A DNA stretch of 64,000 bases from UBA2233 sp002347965 [NCBI: Nitrospirae bacterium UBA2233] (lineage in GTDB: Bacteria; UBA2233), in assembly GCA_002347965.1 (NCBI GenBank), contig DDYN01000032.1, positions 19,280 to 83,279 of the forward strand, read 5' to 3'. This document shows positions 25,338 to 34,109 of the stretch, piece by piece. The position numbers were made by a program, and so were the translations under genes. The notes below the pieces were generated by a model. It did not search any database and had not been told where the DNA came from. It saw only the letters and a list, made by a program, of their open reading frames with translations. Within the stretch, counting starts at the first letter, position 1; each line of letters starts with the position of its first letter.

Positions 25338-25746
25338 GAAAGAAGAGCTGAAGTTTGCCGATAACGAGCAGCGGGTCGTCGCGGTTCATGATTATCTCGT
25401 TGGCCTTGTTACGCAAGCGAGAAAAGCCATGGAAAACAAAGAGCCGCAAAGGCTTAAGAAGCTCCTCGATACCGCGATGGATACGGTGGCGACTCTCGAT
25501 ATGCACCTGGATTTTCGGTCAAACCCGGCATTTGCTGCTACAATCCGTCGCTGGTACGCGTTTTGGACGCTTCGCATGATGGATGCACGCCAGGCGGAGG
25601 GCGAAAGCACGGCGGCCATCTTGCAAGAGCTCGAAGATTCTCTGAAAAAGTTCGTCCTCGCGCTTCGTGACGGCATTGTACTTCGCAACACTCCCGGCGC
25701 AGAGCAAAAAGGCTCGCAAAAAGGCGGTGTGTCGTTTAACGCCTAA
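25327..25746 (+). CDS. FliS-like helical protein (possible flagellin export chaperone)
   Basis: 139 residues from the GTG at 25327, which lies inside the end of the upstream gene. It is predicted to be a four- to five-helix bundle. The stretch 'QARKAMENKEPQRLKKLLDT' plus 'AMDTVATLDMHLDF', followed by 'AATIRRWYAFWTLRMMDA' and 'ILQELEDSLKKFVLALRDGI', lines up in spacing with FliS, which binds the C-terminus of flagellin before export. The similarity is in pattern rather than long identities, so I hold it loosely. FliS genes often sit beside flagellin-modification genes, which would give a reason for the adjacent acetyltransferases. The stop overlaps the end of the convergent metallo-hydrolase by four bases. 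Confidence 0.5.
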   Translation: MHYRKEELKFADNEQRVVAVHDYLVGLVTQARKAMENKEPQRLKKLLDTAMDTVATLDMHLDFRSNPAFAATIRRWYAFWTLRMMDARQAEGESTAAILQELEDSLKKFVLALRDGIVLRNTPGAEQKGSQKGGVSFNA

Positions 25747-27038
25747 AAGGCGTTCGAGGGTTTTTCCTCTTCGAGGATTCCGTATGGCTTTTCGAGAAAG
25801 GCTTCGCCCTTGGGTGTCCGCTTTAGGACCAACGCGGGGTTTTCTTCGTGAAGAAGGGTTTCTATGTTCTGAATTCGGATGAGCCCGTAATCGTTCAGGT
25901 ACTCTACGTGGGCCCCGACCTCTAAGAGGGCCAGAAGGTGGTTGTACCCTTCGGAGTGCATCGGGTAGATGATGCGAGTTACCTCTACGACTGTGCGGGG
26001 TTCGCCGAAAAGCCGAAGAATTTCCAAGAGCCTTCCTTGATGGTGGTACAGAAGTTCCGTGCCCCTCTTTTGAACGTCCTGAATTTCGCCTTCATGGCCT
26101 CCTAAGCCGAGCCTGACGCCTTCCAGATTGCCGATATGTTTAAGCGCGCCGATATAGTGCCCGAGCCCGCAGAACGGGGCGATGTGTTCTGGGCTTTGAT
26201 GGGGCGTGATGGTCGGCAGAATATGATCGCCCGTAAACAGGATGTCGTCGTACAACAAACAGACCTCACCGGGGCAATGTCCCGGGGTATGGATCACGCG
26301 CATGCCTTTTAGGGTGTCCCCGTCCCGTAAGGCGCTTTGGGGCTCGAAATCTTTAAAAAAGGCCTTTCCAAACCGGTACATTTCTTCCATTTGTAGGGCC
26401 CTTTCGCTCGAAACCCCGGCCCTTCGAAGGAAAACGCCCAGGTCTTTCGATAACAGGACGGTTCGCTCCTCGAACTGTGCGAGCGACTTGAAGTCCAGCT
26501 CGTGGATATGGACGCGCGCTTTAGAGCGTTCAACCAAACCATGGAGCCCGCCAAAATGGTCAATATGGCCGTGGGTAAGGACGATATCCGTGATGTCTTC
26601 GATGCAAAAGGCTTGTCCGAAGCACTCCGGGAGAAGCCGTTCGGCCCTCTCTAAGTCTCTTAGGGCGGTTTCTGTCGTCGTGGCCGCATCGATCAGGACG
26701 TTGCCCGATGTCTGGGGCAAGAAATAAAGATTGTTGATGTGCCCAGGAAAGGTTTCTGCTACAACCCTGTACACGGGCTGACCCGAGGCAGTTTTGTAGC
26801 GCTTCAGCCCTGCGATGCCGTAACGATCCACGTACGAGCTTAAACGCGCATCCGAAGACCTTGCGGCCTGTAGATCTTGAAGGCGTTCCTTAAAAGCCAA
26901 TTGGCACTCCGGAGTGGCATCGATGCGGGCATGGACCCTTCCGATAAGGTCTTCGGGTTTTTCCGATGCGGCCTGCGCTGCAAACAGGGCCTCTTCGGCC
27001 TTCCAAAGCGTCTTGAGTATAGATACAATCCCTGACAT
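25743..27038 (-). CDS. Metallo-beta-lactamase-fold hydrolase
   Basis: 431 residues, cytoplasmic. The core MBL fold lies at about residues 95-330, with the zinc motif 'THGHIDHFGG' (HxHxDH), 'HTPGHCPGEVCLLY', 'LFTGDHILP' and 'GLGGHEGEIQDV'. An N-terminal helical part of about 90 residues and a C-terminal winged-helix-like part (about 340-400, 'PRTVVEVTRIIYPMHSEGYN') flank it, an arrangement seen in glyoxalase-II-like and LACTB2-like members. The substrate cannot be named; thioesters or RNA are the usual candidates. It is divergent from topA and overlaps the FliS-like gene by four bases at its end. Confidence 0.85.
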   Translation of the reverse strand: MSGIVSILKTLWKAEEALFAAQAASEKPEDLIGRVHARIDATPECQLAFKERLQDLQAARSSDARLSSYVDRYGIAGLKRYKTASGQPVYRVVAETFPGHINNLYFLPQTSGNVLIDAATTTETALRDLERAERLLPECFGQAFCIEDITDIVLTHGHIDHFGGLHGLVERSKARVHIHELDFKSLAQFEERTVLLSKDLGVFLRRAGVSSERALQMEEMYRFGKAFFKDFEPQSALRDGDTLKGMRVIHTPGHCPGEVCLLYDDILFTGDHILPTITPHQSPEHIAPFCGLGHYIGALKHIGNLEGVRLGLGGHEGEIQDVQKRGTELLYHHQGRLLEILRLFGEPRTVVEVTRIIYPMHSEGYNHLLALLEVGAHVEYLNDYGLIRIQNIETLLHEENPALVLKRTPKGEAFLEKPYGILEEEKPSNAF

Positions 27039-27111
27039 GGCGACTCCTTCGAGGCGGATGGGTTGTTTCTTTAAGTATGAACGGCATCGAAACCCAAAGC
27101 AAAGGGCCTTG

Positions 27112-27120
27112 TGCTAGAAT
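27112..27120 (+). promoter_or_regulatory. Extended -10 promoter for topA
   Basis: TGCTAGAAT in the 130-base region between the divergent MBL gene and topA. The TAGAAT hexamer (27115-27120) has the TG of an extended -10 element. No convincing -35 box is seen. The same nine bases occur on the other strand upstream of the ferredoxin gene. A start near 27127 would leave a leader of about 42 bases. Confidence 0.45.
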
Positions 27121-27168
27121 ACCCAAAGGAAGCTCTGCCAAGTCTTAAGGAACAAACGGGTTGATACA

Positions 27169-29457
27169 GTGAAAAAGCCGATGGGAACGAAGACGTACGA
27201 TTACATGATTGTTGTGGAATCCCCCACGAAGGTGCAAACGCTCAAGCGCTACTTGGGCCCGAGCGTTCCCGTCGAAGCTTCCAAGGGGCACGTTAAGGAC
27301 CTCCCGAAGAGCCGGCTCGGGGTTGACCTTCAAAAGGATTTTGAGCCCGAGTACGTGACGATCGAAGGGAAGGTTCAAGTCCTTAAGCGTCTCGTAGATG
27401 CCGCCGCAAACGTGAAGACCGTTTACCTCGCTTCCGACCCTGACAGGGAGGGCGAGGCAATCGCCTTTCATGTTGCCGAAGAGCTTCAGAAAATCTTACC
27501 GCAAGATGCGCTCAAGCGGGTACTTTTCTACGAGCTTACCCAGAAAGGGGTCCAAGAAGGACTGAAACGGCCGGCGGCGCTGAACCTTAACCTATACAAC
27601 GCGCACAAAGCCAGAAGGGTTCTCGATAGACTAGTAGGCTACAAGATCTCCCCGCTCCTTTGGAAGAAGGTAAGGTACGGGCTTAGCGCCGGCAGGGTTC
27701 AGAGCGTTGCCTTAAGGCTCGTTCTCGAGCGGGAGCGGGCCATTAGGGCGTTTGTTCCAAAAACATGGTTTACGCTGCTCGCCAAGCTCGCCCATCAAGG
27801 GGTACCCTTCGATGCCGAGCTGGCCGTTTATGCGGGCAAGAAGGCTCTCTTCGAGGACGAGCAAACGGCAAGGGGGGCGCTGAAGGCCCTTCAGGGCGTA
27901 CCTTTGGTCGTCTCGGATGTCGCTAAGTCTGAACGCAAACGTGCCCCAAAGCCTCCGTTTAAGACGAGCACGCTCCAGCAAACGGCGGCATCGGTACTAG
28001 GGTTTAGTCCCAAAGAAACGATGCTATTGGCTCAAAGGCTTTATGAAGGCGTCGAGATCGCCGGGTTTGGCCACGCGGGCCTCATCACCTACATGCGAAC
28101 GGACTCGCTTCGGCTCTCTCCCGACATGTGCCATAAGGCGAAAGAGTTCGTAAAGGACCGTTTTGGCGGGTCGTTTGCCTCCAAGACGTTGCGCCGGTAC
28201 GAAAATAAGGCCCGCGCGCAAGACGCCCACGAAGCCATACGGCCGACAGACCTGGCCCTTACGCCCGAGGCACTAGAAGGCAAGCTCGATAGACGCTTGC
28301 ATCGGCTTTATAGGCTGATTTTTTGGAGGTTTGTCGCCTCTCAGATGACCGACGCGCGTTTTGAAACCATAAGCGTTACGCTCAAGGCTTGGACGGCCGA
28401 CGGGACCGAGGCGATCTTTCGGGCCAAGGGCGAAACGCTGCTCCATTCCGGGTTTCTTGCGGCGCTAGAGATGAGCGAACCAAAAGAGTCGCTCGAAGGA
28501 ACGTTGCCGGAGCTCCAGAGCGATGCTTCCTTGAGCCCAGAAAACCTCGTGCTCAAAGAGCACACGACCAAGCCTCCTGCGCGGTTTACGGAAGCAACGC
28601 TCATCAAAGAGCTCGAAGACCTCGGGATCGGCAGGCCTTCTACGTACGCTACGATCGTCTCGACCGTTCAGGAGCGCCGTTACGTCCAAAAAGAGAACGG
28701 ACAGCTTCTTCCTACTCCTCTCGGGATCACGGTCAGCGACCTTCTCGTGGCCCATTTTCCAGGCCTTCTCGATACAGGCTTCACGGCCAAGCTTGAGAAC
28801 GACCTAGACGCGATCGAGGCCAACCAGATGAAATGGCAGGGCTTGATCGCGGACTTCTACTCGTCTTTTGCCAAGGAGCTCGAAAAGGCCAACGAAGACA
28901 TGCCGAGCATTAAGGCCATGCGCCAAGAGACGGGCGTTTCCTGCCCGGAGTGCCAGGCGCTGACAGAGGTGCGCTTCGGAAAGCACGGCTATTTCCTCTC
29001 CTGCTCGCGTTACCCGGAGTGCACCTTTTCAAAGCCTTGCATCCTCGAGCCGGACGGGAGTATAACCATAGCTGAGAACGGAGAAGTACAAGAAACCGGC
29101 CGCTTTTGTCCCAAATGCAAGTCTCCCATGGTCATTAAAAAAGGCCGTTACGGTGCCTTTATGGCCTGTTCGAACTATCCTGCCTGCAAGGAAACAAGCC
29201 CTGTTACGCTTGGCATTCCTTGCCCAAAAGAAGGCTGCGACGGGGAGCTTGTCGAGCGCCGATCGAAGCGGGGCAGCACCTTTTACGGGTGTACCAACTA
29301 CCCGAAATGCTCGCTGGTACTCTCAAAAGAGCCCGTACAGGCCTGTTGCACGGCATGCGGTTTTCAGGTGATGGTTCGCGTCAAGGATCGCAAAGGGGAG
29401 ACCAAGTCTCTCCAGTGCCCCAACTGTAAAACGTTCGTGGAGCTTACAGCGGTATGA
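27169..29457 (+). CDS. topA: DNA topoisomerase I
   Basis: 762 residues, type IA enzyme that relaxes negative supercoils. The Toprim domain opens with 'IVVESPTKVQTLKRYLG' and contains 'LASDPDREGEAIAFHVAEEL'. The DNA-cleaving tyrosine is Y308 in 'HAGLITYMRTDSLRLS'. Further core motifs are 'YNAHKARRVLDRLVGYKISP', 'YGLSAGRVQSVALRLV' and 'LIKELEDLGIGRPSTYATIV'. The C-terminus holds three tetracysteine zinc ribbons (around 582-610, 640-665 and 686-715) and a fourth, irregular one ending in 'CPNC'. The start is GTG at 27169; an ATG at 27181 is possible. It heads a run in which sppA starts inside its stop codon (ATGA). Confidence 0.96.
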   Translation: MKKPMGTKTYDYMIVVESPTKVQTLKRYLGPSVPVEASKGHVKDLPKSRLGVDLQKDFEPEYVTIEGKVQVLKRLVDAAANVKTVYLASDPDREGEAIAFHVAEELQKILPQDALKRVLFYELTQKGVQEGLKRPAALNLNLYNAHKARRVLDRLVGYKISPLLWKKVRYGLSAGRVQSVALRLVLERERAIRAFVPKTWFTLLAKLAHQGVPFDAELAVYAGKKALFEDEQTARGALKALQGVPLVVSDVAKSERKRAPKPPFKTSTLQQTAASVLGFSPKETMLLAQRLYEGVEIAGFGHAGLITYMRTDSLRLSPDMCHKAKEFVKDRFGGSFASKTLRRYENKARAQDAHEAIRPTDLALTPEALEGKLDRRLHRLYRLIFWRFVASQMTDARFETISVTLKAWTADGTEAIFRAKGETLLHSGFLAALEMSEPKESLEGTLPELQSDASLSPENLVLKEHTTKPPARFTEATLIKELEDLGIGRPSTYATIVSTVQERRYVQKENGQLLPTPLGITVSDLLVAHFPGLLDTGFTAKLENDLDAIEANQMKWQGLIADFYSSFAKELEKANEDMPSIKAMRQETGVSCPECQALTEVRFGKHGYFLSCSRYPECTFSKPCILEPDGSITIAENGEVQETGRFCPKCKSPMVIKKGRYGAFMACSNYPACKETSPVTLGIPCPKEGCDGELVERRSKRGSTFYGCTNYPKCSLVLSKEPVQACCTACGFQVMVRVKDRKGETKSLQCPNCKTFVELTAV

Positions 29458-31241
29458 ATCGAACCTGGACACTCATTTTGGCGAACGGTGCGCTCTTGGC
29501 GGCGGCGTTGTTCGGGTTTTTGGAGAAGGGGCGAATCTCCGGTTCGCCCGCGCTCGCTAAGGCTGGCCTTTTTGGGGTTACGGACAGCTTCGCCCAGCTT
29601 GGCCGGTACGGAAGGTGGATGACCGGCGGCAGGGAGATCCTGGAAATCGACCTCCCCCTTCGAATGGCCTACCAAAAGGACCCCTTGAGCCGCTTGATCG
29701 GAAAGCCGACCCGGACGTTTGATGAATATATGCGCCTGATCGAAGAGGCTTCAAGGGACAACGTCGTCTCCGGGATCCTGCTCGTGGTCTCCGAAACGGC
29801 GCTTGATTTTGCCGAGATTGAAGATTTGCGCTCGGCCCTCCTTAGGTTCAAGGCCCAGGGAAAGTCCGTATACGTCTACTTCGAGAACGGCGGAAACAAG
29901 GAATACCTCCTTTCTACGGCCTCCGACCACATTATGGGCGCGAAGACGGCAGGGCTTTTCTTGGTAGGACTGAAAACGAGAACGGTATACCTAAAAGACC
30001 TGTTGGACAAGCTGGGTATCCGGATGTGGGTTGTCAAGGAAGGCGCATACAAAACATTTGGCGACATGTTCACCCGTTCGAGTATGTCCGAATCGGACAA
30101 GGAGCAGCTCGGCGCGCTGATGGACGACCTGTACGAAAAACTCGTTGCAACGATCTCAAAAGAAAGACGCCTGGATCGTCAATCCCTCGAGCAGGCCATC
30201 CGAAGGGCCCCGTTAACCTCTTCGGAGGCCAAAGCCTTTGGACTGTTCGACTCGATCGGCTACAGGGATGACCTTAAGCGTATCGTGAAAGACGAGGAAC
30301 CCCACAGGGTTCGTTTTGTGAACTTCAAGGATTACAGGGTGCGAAAGCTCTTTCCAGTCGGTAACCCCTTCAAGCGGCGTATCGCCCTTCTTCATTTGTC
30401 CGGGATGATTCTGCCGGGTGAAAGTCAGGACACGCCCATGTTGAGGACGAGGGCGATTCTCGAGCGGCCCACCCTCGAGCTGCTCGAGGAGATCGAAAAA
30501 GACCGTTCAATCGGGGCCCTTTTGGTTCGAATCGATTCTCCCGGAGGGCTGGAGTCGCCTACCGATCAAATCTGGCGAAAAATCCGCAAGCTCGGAGAGA
30601 AAAAGCCCGTTATCGTCCAAGCCGGCGGCGTTTGTGCCTCCGGAGGCTACTACATCGCCTCAGGGGGCAACAAGGTGATTGCCCATCCCTACTCGGTCGT
30701 GGGCTCGATCGGCGTGCTGGCCCTTAAGCCGGATGTCAGCGTGCTTGCCGACAGGCTCGGTCTCCGCTCCGAGACGATTCAGCGCGGAGACCACGCGGAC
30801 GTATTCTCCCCGTGGAAGGGGTGGAGTCCGGAAGAGCTCGAGCGTCTCAAGGTAAACATCCGCCATGATTACGAAATGTTCCTCGAGGCCGTGGCTGTTT
30901 CCAGAGGAAGGTCAAAAGAGGAAATCGCCGAGCTTGCGCAAGGACGAATCTACTCCGGGGAGGCCGCGTTGAAGCTCGGGCTCATCGATCGTTTAGGGGG
31001 GTTCTTCGAAGCCTTGGACGAAGCAAAGAAGGCCATCGGGCTAAGGCCTCAAGATGCGGCAGAAATTGTCGTGTTTCCGAAAGAAAAGGGGCTTTTCGAA
31101 GCGTTGGCCCAAGGGCCGCTTGCCTACAAAGACCCATACCTTCGCTTGCTTGAGCCTGTCGGATGTGTAAGCGAGATGCTAGACGTGCTCGGAAAGCAGC
31201 ACTCCGCCGTACTCTGGCCCGTGCTGTTCCAGATGGAGTAG
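29454..31241 (+). CDS. sppA: Signal peptide peptidase SppA, 67-kDa (two-domain) type
   Basis: 595 residues, anchored by an N-terminal membrane helix (about residues 5-22) and facing the periplasm. It degrades signal peptides released from the membrane after preprotein processing. It is the long form with two tandem S49 domains, as in E. coli. The Lys-Ser dyad is split between the domains: K200 in 'KEGAYKTFGDMFTRS' and S396 in 'GGVCASGGYYIASGG'. Also typical are 'LLVRIDSPGGLESPTDQIWR' and 'VVGSIGVLALKPDV'. Being placed directly after topA is not a functional link I can explain. The stop is six bases before the trmFO start. Confidence 0.93.
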   Translation: MNRTWTLILANGALLAAALFGFLEKGRISGSPALAKAGLFGVTDSFAQLGRYGRWMTGGREILEIDLPLRMAYQKDPLSRLIGKPTRTFDEYMRLIEEASRDNVVSGILLVVSETALDFAEIEDLRSALLRFKAQGKSVYVYFENGGNKEYLLSTASDHIMGAKTAGLFLVGLKTRTVYLKDLLDKLGIRMWVVKEGAYKTFGDMFTRSSMSESDKEQLGALMDDLYEKLVATISKERRLDRQSLEQAIRRAPLTSSEAKAFGLFDSIGYRDDLKRIVKDEEPHRVRFVNFKDYRVRKLFPVGNPFKRRIALLHLSGMILPGESQDTPMLRTRAILERPTLELLEEIEKDRSIGALLVRIDSPGGLESPTDQIWRKIRKLGEKKPVIVQAGGVCASGGYYIASGGNKVIAHPYSVVGSIGVLALKPDVSVLADRLGLRSETIQRGDHADVFSPWKGWSPEELERLKVNIRHDYEMFLEAVAVSRGRSKEEIAELAQGRIYSGEAALKLGLIDRLGGFFEALDEAKKAIGLRPQDAAEIVVFPKEKGLFEALAQGPLAYKDPYLRLLEPVGCVSEMLDVLGKQHSAVLWPVLFQME

Positions 31242-31247
31242 GCGATC

Positions 31248-32636
31248 ATGGAACGATGGATCGATTTGAGCGATATTCCAGAAAGGGCGCGACGGCTACC
31301 TGTAAAGGTGATCGGGGGCGGGCTGGCTGGGGTTGAGGCGGCCTACGCGCTCGCCAAAGAAGGGGTTCCCGTCGAGTTGATCGAGATGAAACCAAGGCGC
31401 TTCTCGCCCGCCCACCGCCTGGTCCACCTAGCCGAGCTCGTGTGCTCGAACTCTTTCAAGAGCATGGACCCCTTAAAGGCTTCTGGGCTCCTCAAGAAAG
31501 AGCTTGACCTTCTGGGCTCGGTCGTGCTGGAAGCCGCGAGGAAGACGCGTGTCCCGGCAGGGGAGGCCCTTGCCGTCGACAGGGATGCGTTCGCCGAGCG
31601 CGTTACACGCATCCTGTCTGCCCATCCGCTGATTAAGGTCGTCCGGAAAGAAGCCGTTGCCATCCCGCGCACGGGTATCGTGGTTGTCGCCGTAGGTCCC
31701 TTGCCATCGGGTCGGTTTGAGCGTGCAATCGAACACCTGCTCGGCGACAAAGGGCTGTACTTTTACGATGCTGTTTCCCCTGTCGTCGAGAGTGAAAGCA
31801 TTGATTTTTCGAAGGTGTTTCGCGCCTCCCGCTACGAAGAGGGAGAAGGCGACTACATCAACTGTCCGATGAGCAGGGAGCAGTACCTGGCCTTCGTGCA
31901 AGCGCTCAAGGGAGCCCAGAAGGTTCCCTTGAAGCCGCTCGATGAACCCAGGTTTTTCCAGGGGTGTCAACCCGTAGACCTCATTGCAGAGCAGGGCGAG
32001 CATGCGCTGGCGTTCGCCCAGATGTCTCCCGTGGGGTTTCGGCAGTTCAGGGGCGCTTCGAACAGGCCGTTCGCCGTGATTCAGCTAAGACAGGACGACC
32101 TGGTAGGGTGTCACTACGCGATTGTCGGGTTTCAGAGTAGGCTCAAGATGCAAGAACAGGACAGGGTGTTCCGGATGATTCCTGGGCTCGAGAATGCCCG
32201 CTTTGTCCGGTACGGAACGTTCCACAGGAACACGTACATTAACAGCCCAAAGTATTTAACCCGTTTTTTGGGCTTAAAACACTGCCCGCGTATTTTTTTT
32301 GCTGGCCAGGTTTGCGGGGTCGAGGGTTACCTCGAGTCGGCCGCGATGGGCCTCGTGGCCGGCCTGTTTGCCGCGAGGATGTGGAAAACACAGCCAATCC
32401 GGGAGCTTCCGAAAGGAAGCATGATCGCAGGGCTTCTCGGGTACATCACCTTCGAAGGGCACAAAGAGTTCAAGCCTATGAATGCAAACTTTGGCCTGCT
32501 TGAAGCAGAGAACCCTCCCGGGCGCGACAGAAAGGCCAAACGGGCTTGGCTTATGGAGCGTTCAAGCTCAGGGCTGGATGCTTGGATGCGCGAAATGGGA
32601 ATAGGGCTTCAGGAGGGGTTCTCATCTCTCAAATAG
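31248..32636 (+). CDS. trmFO: Methylenetetrahydrofolate--tRNA-(uracil-5-)-methyltransferase
   Basis: 462 residues, cytoplasmic flavoprotein. Methylates U54 in the T loop of tRNA to m5U, using methylenetetrahydrofolate as carbon donor and FADH2 as reductant. The FAD-binding Rossmann motif is 'VIGGGLAGVEAAYALAKEG'. The conserved 'ELVCSNSFKSMDPLKASGLL' carries a catalytic-region Cys (C66), and the second conserved Cys lies in 'GCQPVDLIAEQGEHAL'. 'FFAGQVCGVEGYLESAAMGL' closes the family signature. Use of TrmFO instead of TrmA is usual in Gram-positives and deltaproteobacteria. The 3' end is followed after 26 bases by the preferred xerC start. Confidence 0.96.
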   Translation: MERWIDLSDIPERARRLPVKVIGGGLAGVEAAYALAKEGVPVELIEMKPRRFSPAHRLVHLAELVCSNSFKSMDPLKASGLLKKELDLLGSVVLEAARKTRVPAGEALAVDRDAFAERVTRILSAHPLIKVVRKEAVAIPRTGIVVVAVGPLPSGRFERAIEHLLGDKGLYFYDAVSPVVESESIDFSKVFRASRYEEGEGDYINCPMSREQYLAFVQALKGAQKVPLKPLDEPRFFQGCQPVDLIAEQGEHALAFAQMSPVGFRQFRGASNRPFAVIQLRQDDLVGCHYAIVGFQSRLKMQEQDRVFRMIPGLENARFVRYGTFHRNTYINSPKYLTRFLGLKHCPRIFFAGQVCGVEGYLESAAMGLVAGLFAARMWKTQPIRELPKGSMIAGLLGYITFEGHKEFKPMNANFGLLEAENPPGRDRKAKRAWLMERSSSGLDAWMREMGIGLQEGFSSLK

Positions 32637-32662
32637 GCCAAGACAGCCCAACGCCGGGGGAG

Positions 32663-33583
32663 GTGCGGTCGCTTCTTGGGGCCTTCGAGCGCTTTCTCAG
32701 GGTTTCACGGGCGCTTTCTGGGGCCTCTGTAGCGGCCTACGTCCGGGATGTCCGTCTTTTCCTACTTAGGGAAGCTAAGGACGATGAGGCGAATTTTACG
32801 TTGCCACTTGCGGCTAAGGTGCTCGAAAGGTGGCTGTTCCGCTACTTAAGGCACCTCTCCTTTCGACTCAAGCGTACGAGCATCGAGCGCAAGAAGTGCT
32901 CCTTCAAGGCGTTCATCCGCTTCTTGGAGGGTTCTGGTAACCTCGATGGAGCGCTCAAGCCTGTGCTTGCCGGAGGAAAGGCCGAATCCAGGCTTCCTTC
33001 GTACATGAGCGCCAAGAGCGTGGAGGAGTTGCTGGAGCACCTCTGGAGGCGCTCGGACCCTAAAGACATCCGGGATGCCGCCTTTTTGGAAGTTCTCTAC
33101 GGCCTTGGGCTTCGGATTTCGGAAGCGCTGAACCTTACGCTCCAGGACATCGACATGGACCGCAAACTGGTTCGTGTCACCGGCAAAGGGGGGAAAGTAC
33201 GCTATACGCCCTGTACAGAGCGCACCCTTGAGGCTATAATTGCGTATTTACCGGTACGCGTGCGCTGGGCCAAGCCTTCGGAAAGGGCGTGGCTTTTTGT
33301 CGGGCCCGCGGGAAAGCGGCTTTCTGCCAGAAGCATGCAGGCTCGGGTCGCAAAGCTTGGGGTTGAAGCGCTCGGCAGGAACGACCTCCACCCCCACATG
33401 TTCCGGCATGCGTTGGCCACCCATTTGCTCGAGGGGGGAATGGATATCCGTCTCGTTAAGGAAATGTTAGGCCACGCGAGCCTTTCTACGACTCAGCGCT
33501 ACACGAGGGTGACGCTCGAGCATTTGTTCGAGACGTACCAAAAGGCTCATCCAAGGGCAAAGAAGGGAAATGGCACATTTTGA
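32663..33583 (+). CDS. xerC: Tyrosine recombinase XerC
   Basis: 306 residues. Site-specific recombinase resolving chromosome dimers at dif with XerD. The SAM-like core-binding domain is '[20 protein letters not shown]' onwards; the catalytic domain has R151 in '[13 protein letters not shown]', Lys in '[12 protein letters not shown]', '[17 protein letters not shown]', '[17 protein letters not shown]' and the nucleophile Y280. The GTG at 32663 gives the usual two to five residues before the core-binding domain. The frame is open back into trmFO (32546), and an AGGAGG at 32611-32616 has no standard start codon behind it. The stop overlaps the hslV start by 14 bases, the gene order codV-clpQ-clpY of Bacillus. 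It is a housekeeping recombinase, not an element integrase. Confidence 0.93.
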   Translation: MRSLLGAFERFLRVSRALSGASVAAYVRDVRLFLLREAKDDEANFTLPLAAKVLERWLFRYLRHLSFRLKRTSIERKKCSFKAFIRFLEGSGNLDGALKPVLAGGKAESRLPSYMSAKSVEELLEHLWRRSDPKDIRDAAFLEVLYGLGLRISEALNLTLQDIDMDRKLVRVTGKGGKVRYTPCTERTLEAIIAYLPVRVRWAKPSERAWLFVGPAGKRLSARSMQARVAKLGVEALGRNDLHPHMFRHALATHLLEGGMDIRLVKEMLGHASLSTTQRYTRVTLEHLFETYQKAHPRAKKGNGTF

Positions 33584-34109
33584 AGGAACGACCATCCTTG
33601 TCGTAAGGCGAGAAAACGAGGTCGCCATGGCCGGAGATGGGCAGGTGAGCCTCTCTGGAACGATCGTCAAAGCTGGGGCCAAAAAAGTCAGGCGTCTCTA
33701 CCAGGATAAAGTTCTTGCCGGGTTTGCCGGCTCGACGGCCGATGCGTTCACGCTCTTCGAGCGTTTTGAGGCCAAGCTCGAGGCGTACCGGGGCAACCTG
33801 ATGCGCGCCTCCGTCGAGCTCGCCAAAGATTGGAGGACGGACCGCATCCTTAGGCGGCTTGAGGCCATGCTGCTCGTGGCCGACAGGGAGCACATCCTGC
33901 TGCTCACTGGAGGTGGCGACGTGCTCGAACCGGACGAGCCAGCGATGGCGATAGGCTCCGGGGGTGATTATGCCAGGGCTGCGGCGCTCGCGCTAAGCTT
34001 GCACACCGGCCTAAAGGCGGCCGAAATCGCGAGGGTTGCACTCGAGATCGCGGGGAAAATTTGCGTGTACACGAACGATACCTTAACCATAGAGGTGCTC
34101 GAAGGATGA
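33570..34109 (+). CDS. hslV: ATP-dependent protease peptidase subunit HslV (ClpQ)
   Basis: 179 residues. Forms the dodecameric threonine peptidase of the HslUV protease. The mature N-terminal Thr should be T7, released from the short propeptide 'MAHFEG' (start of '[20 protein letters not shown]'). Conserved parts include '[20 protein letters not shown]', '[15 protein letters not shown]', '[20 protein letters not shown]' and '[16 protein letters not shown]'. The gene overlaps xerC upstream and its stop overlaps the hslU start (ATGA), giving equal translation of the two partner subunits. Confidence 0.97.
   Translation: MAHFEGTTILVVRRENEVAMAGDGQVSLSGTIVKAGAKKVRRLYQDKVLAGFAGSTADAFTLFERFEAKLEAYRGNLMRASVELAKDWRTDRILRRLEAMLLVADREHILLLTGGGDVLEPDEPAMAIGSGGDYARAAALALSLHTGLKAAEIARVALEIAGKICVYTNDTLTIEVLEG

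Noticed and set aside
32663-33583. xerC as integrase of a mobile element
   Set aside because: Neighbours are housekeeping (trmFO, hslVU), the length and order match XerC/CodV, and no attachment-site repeats or tRNA target are nearby.
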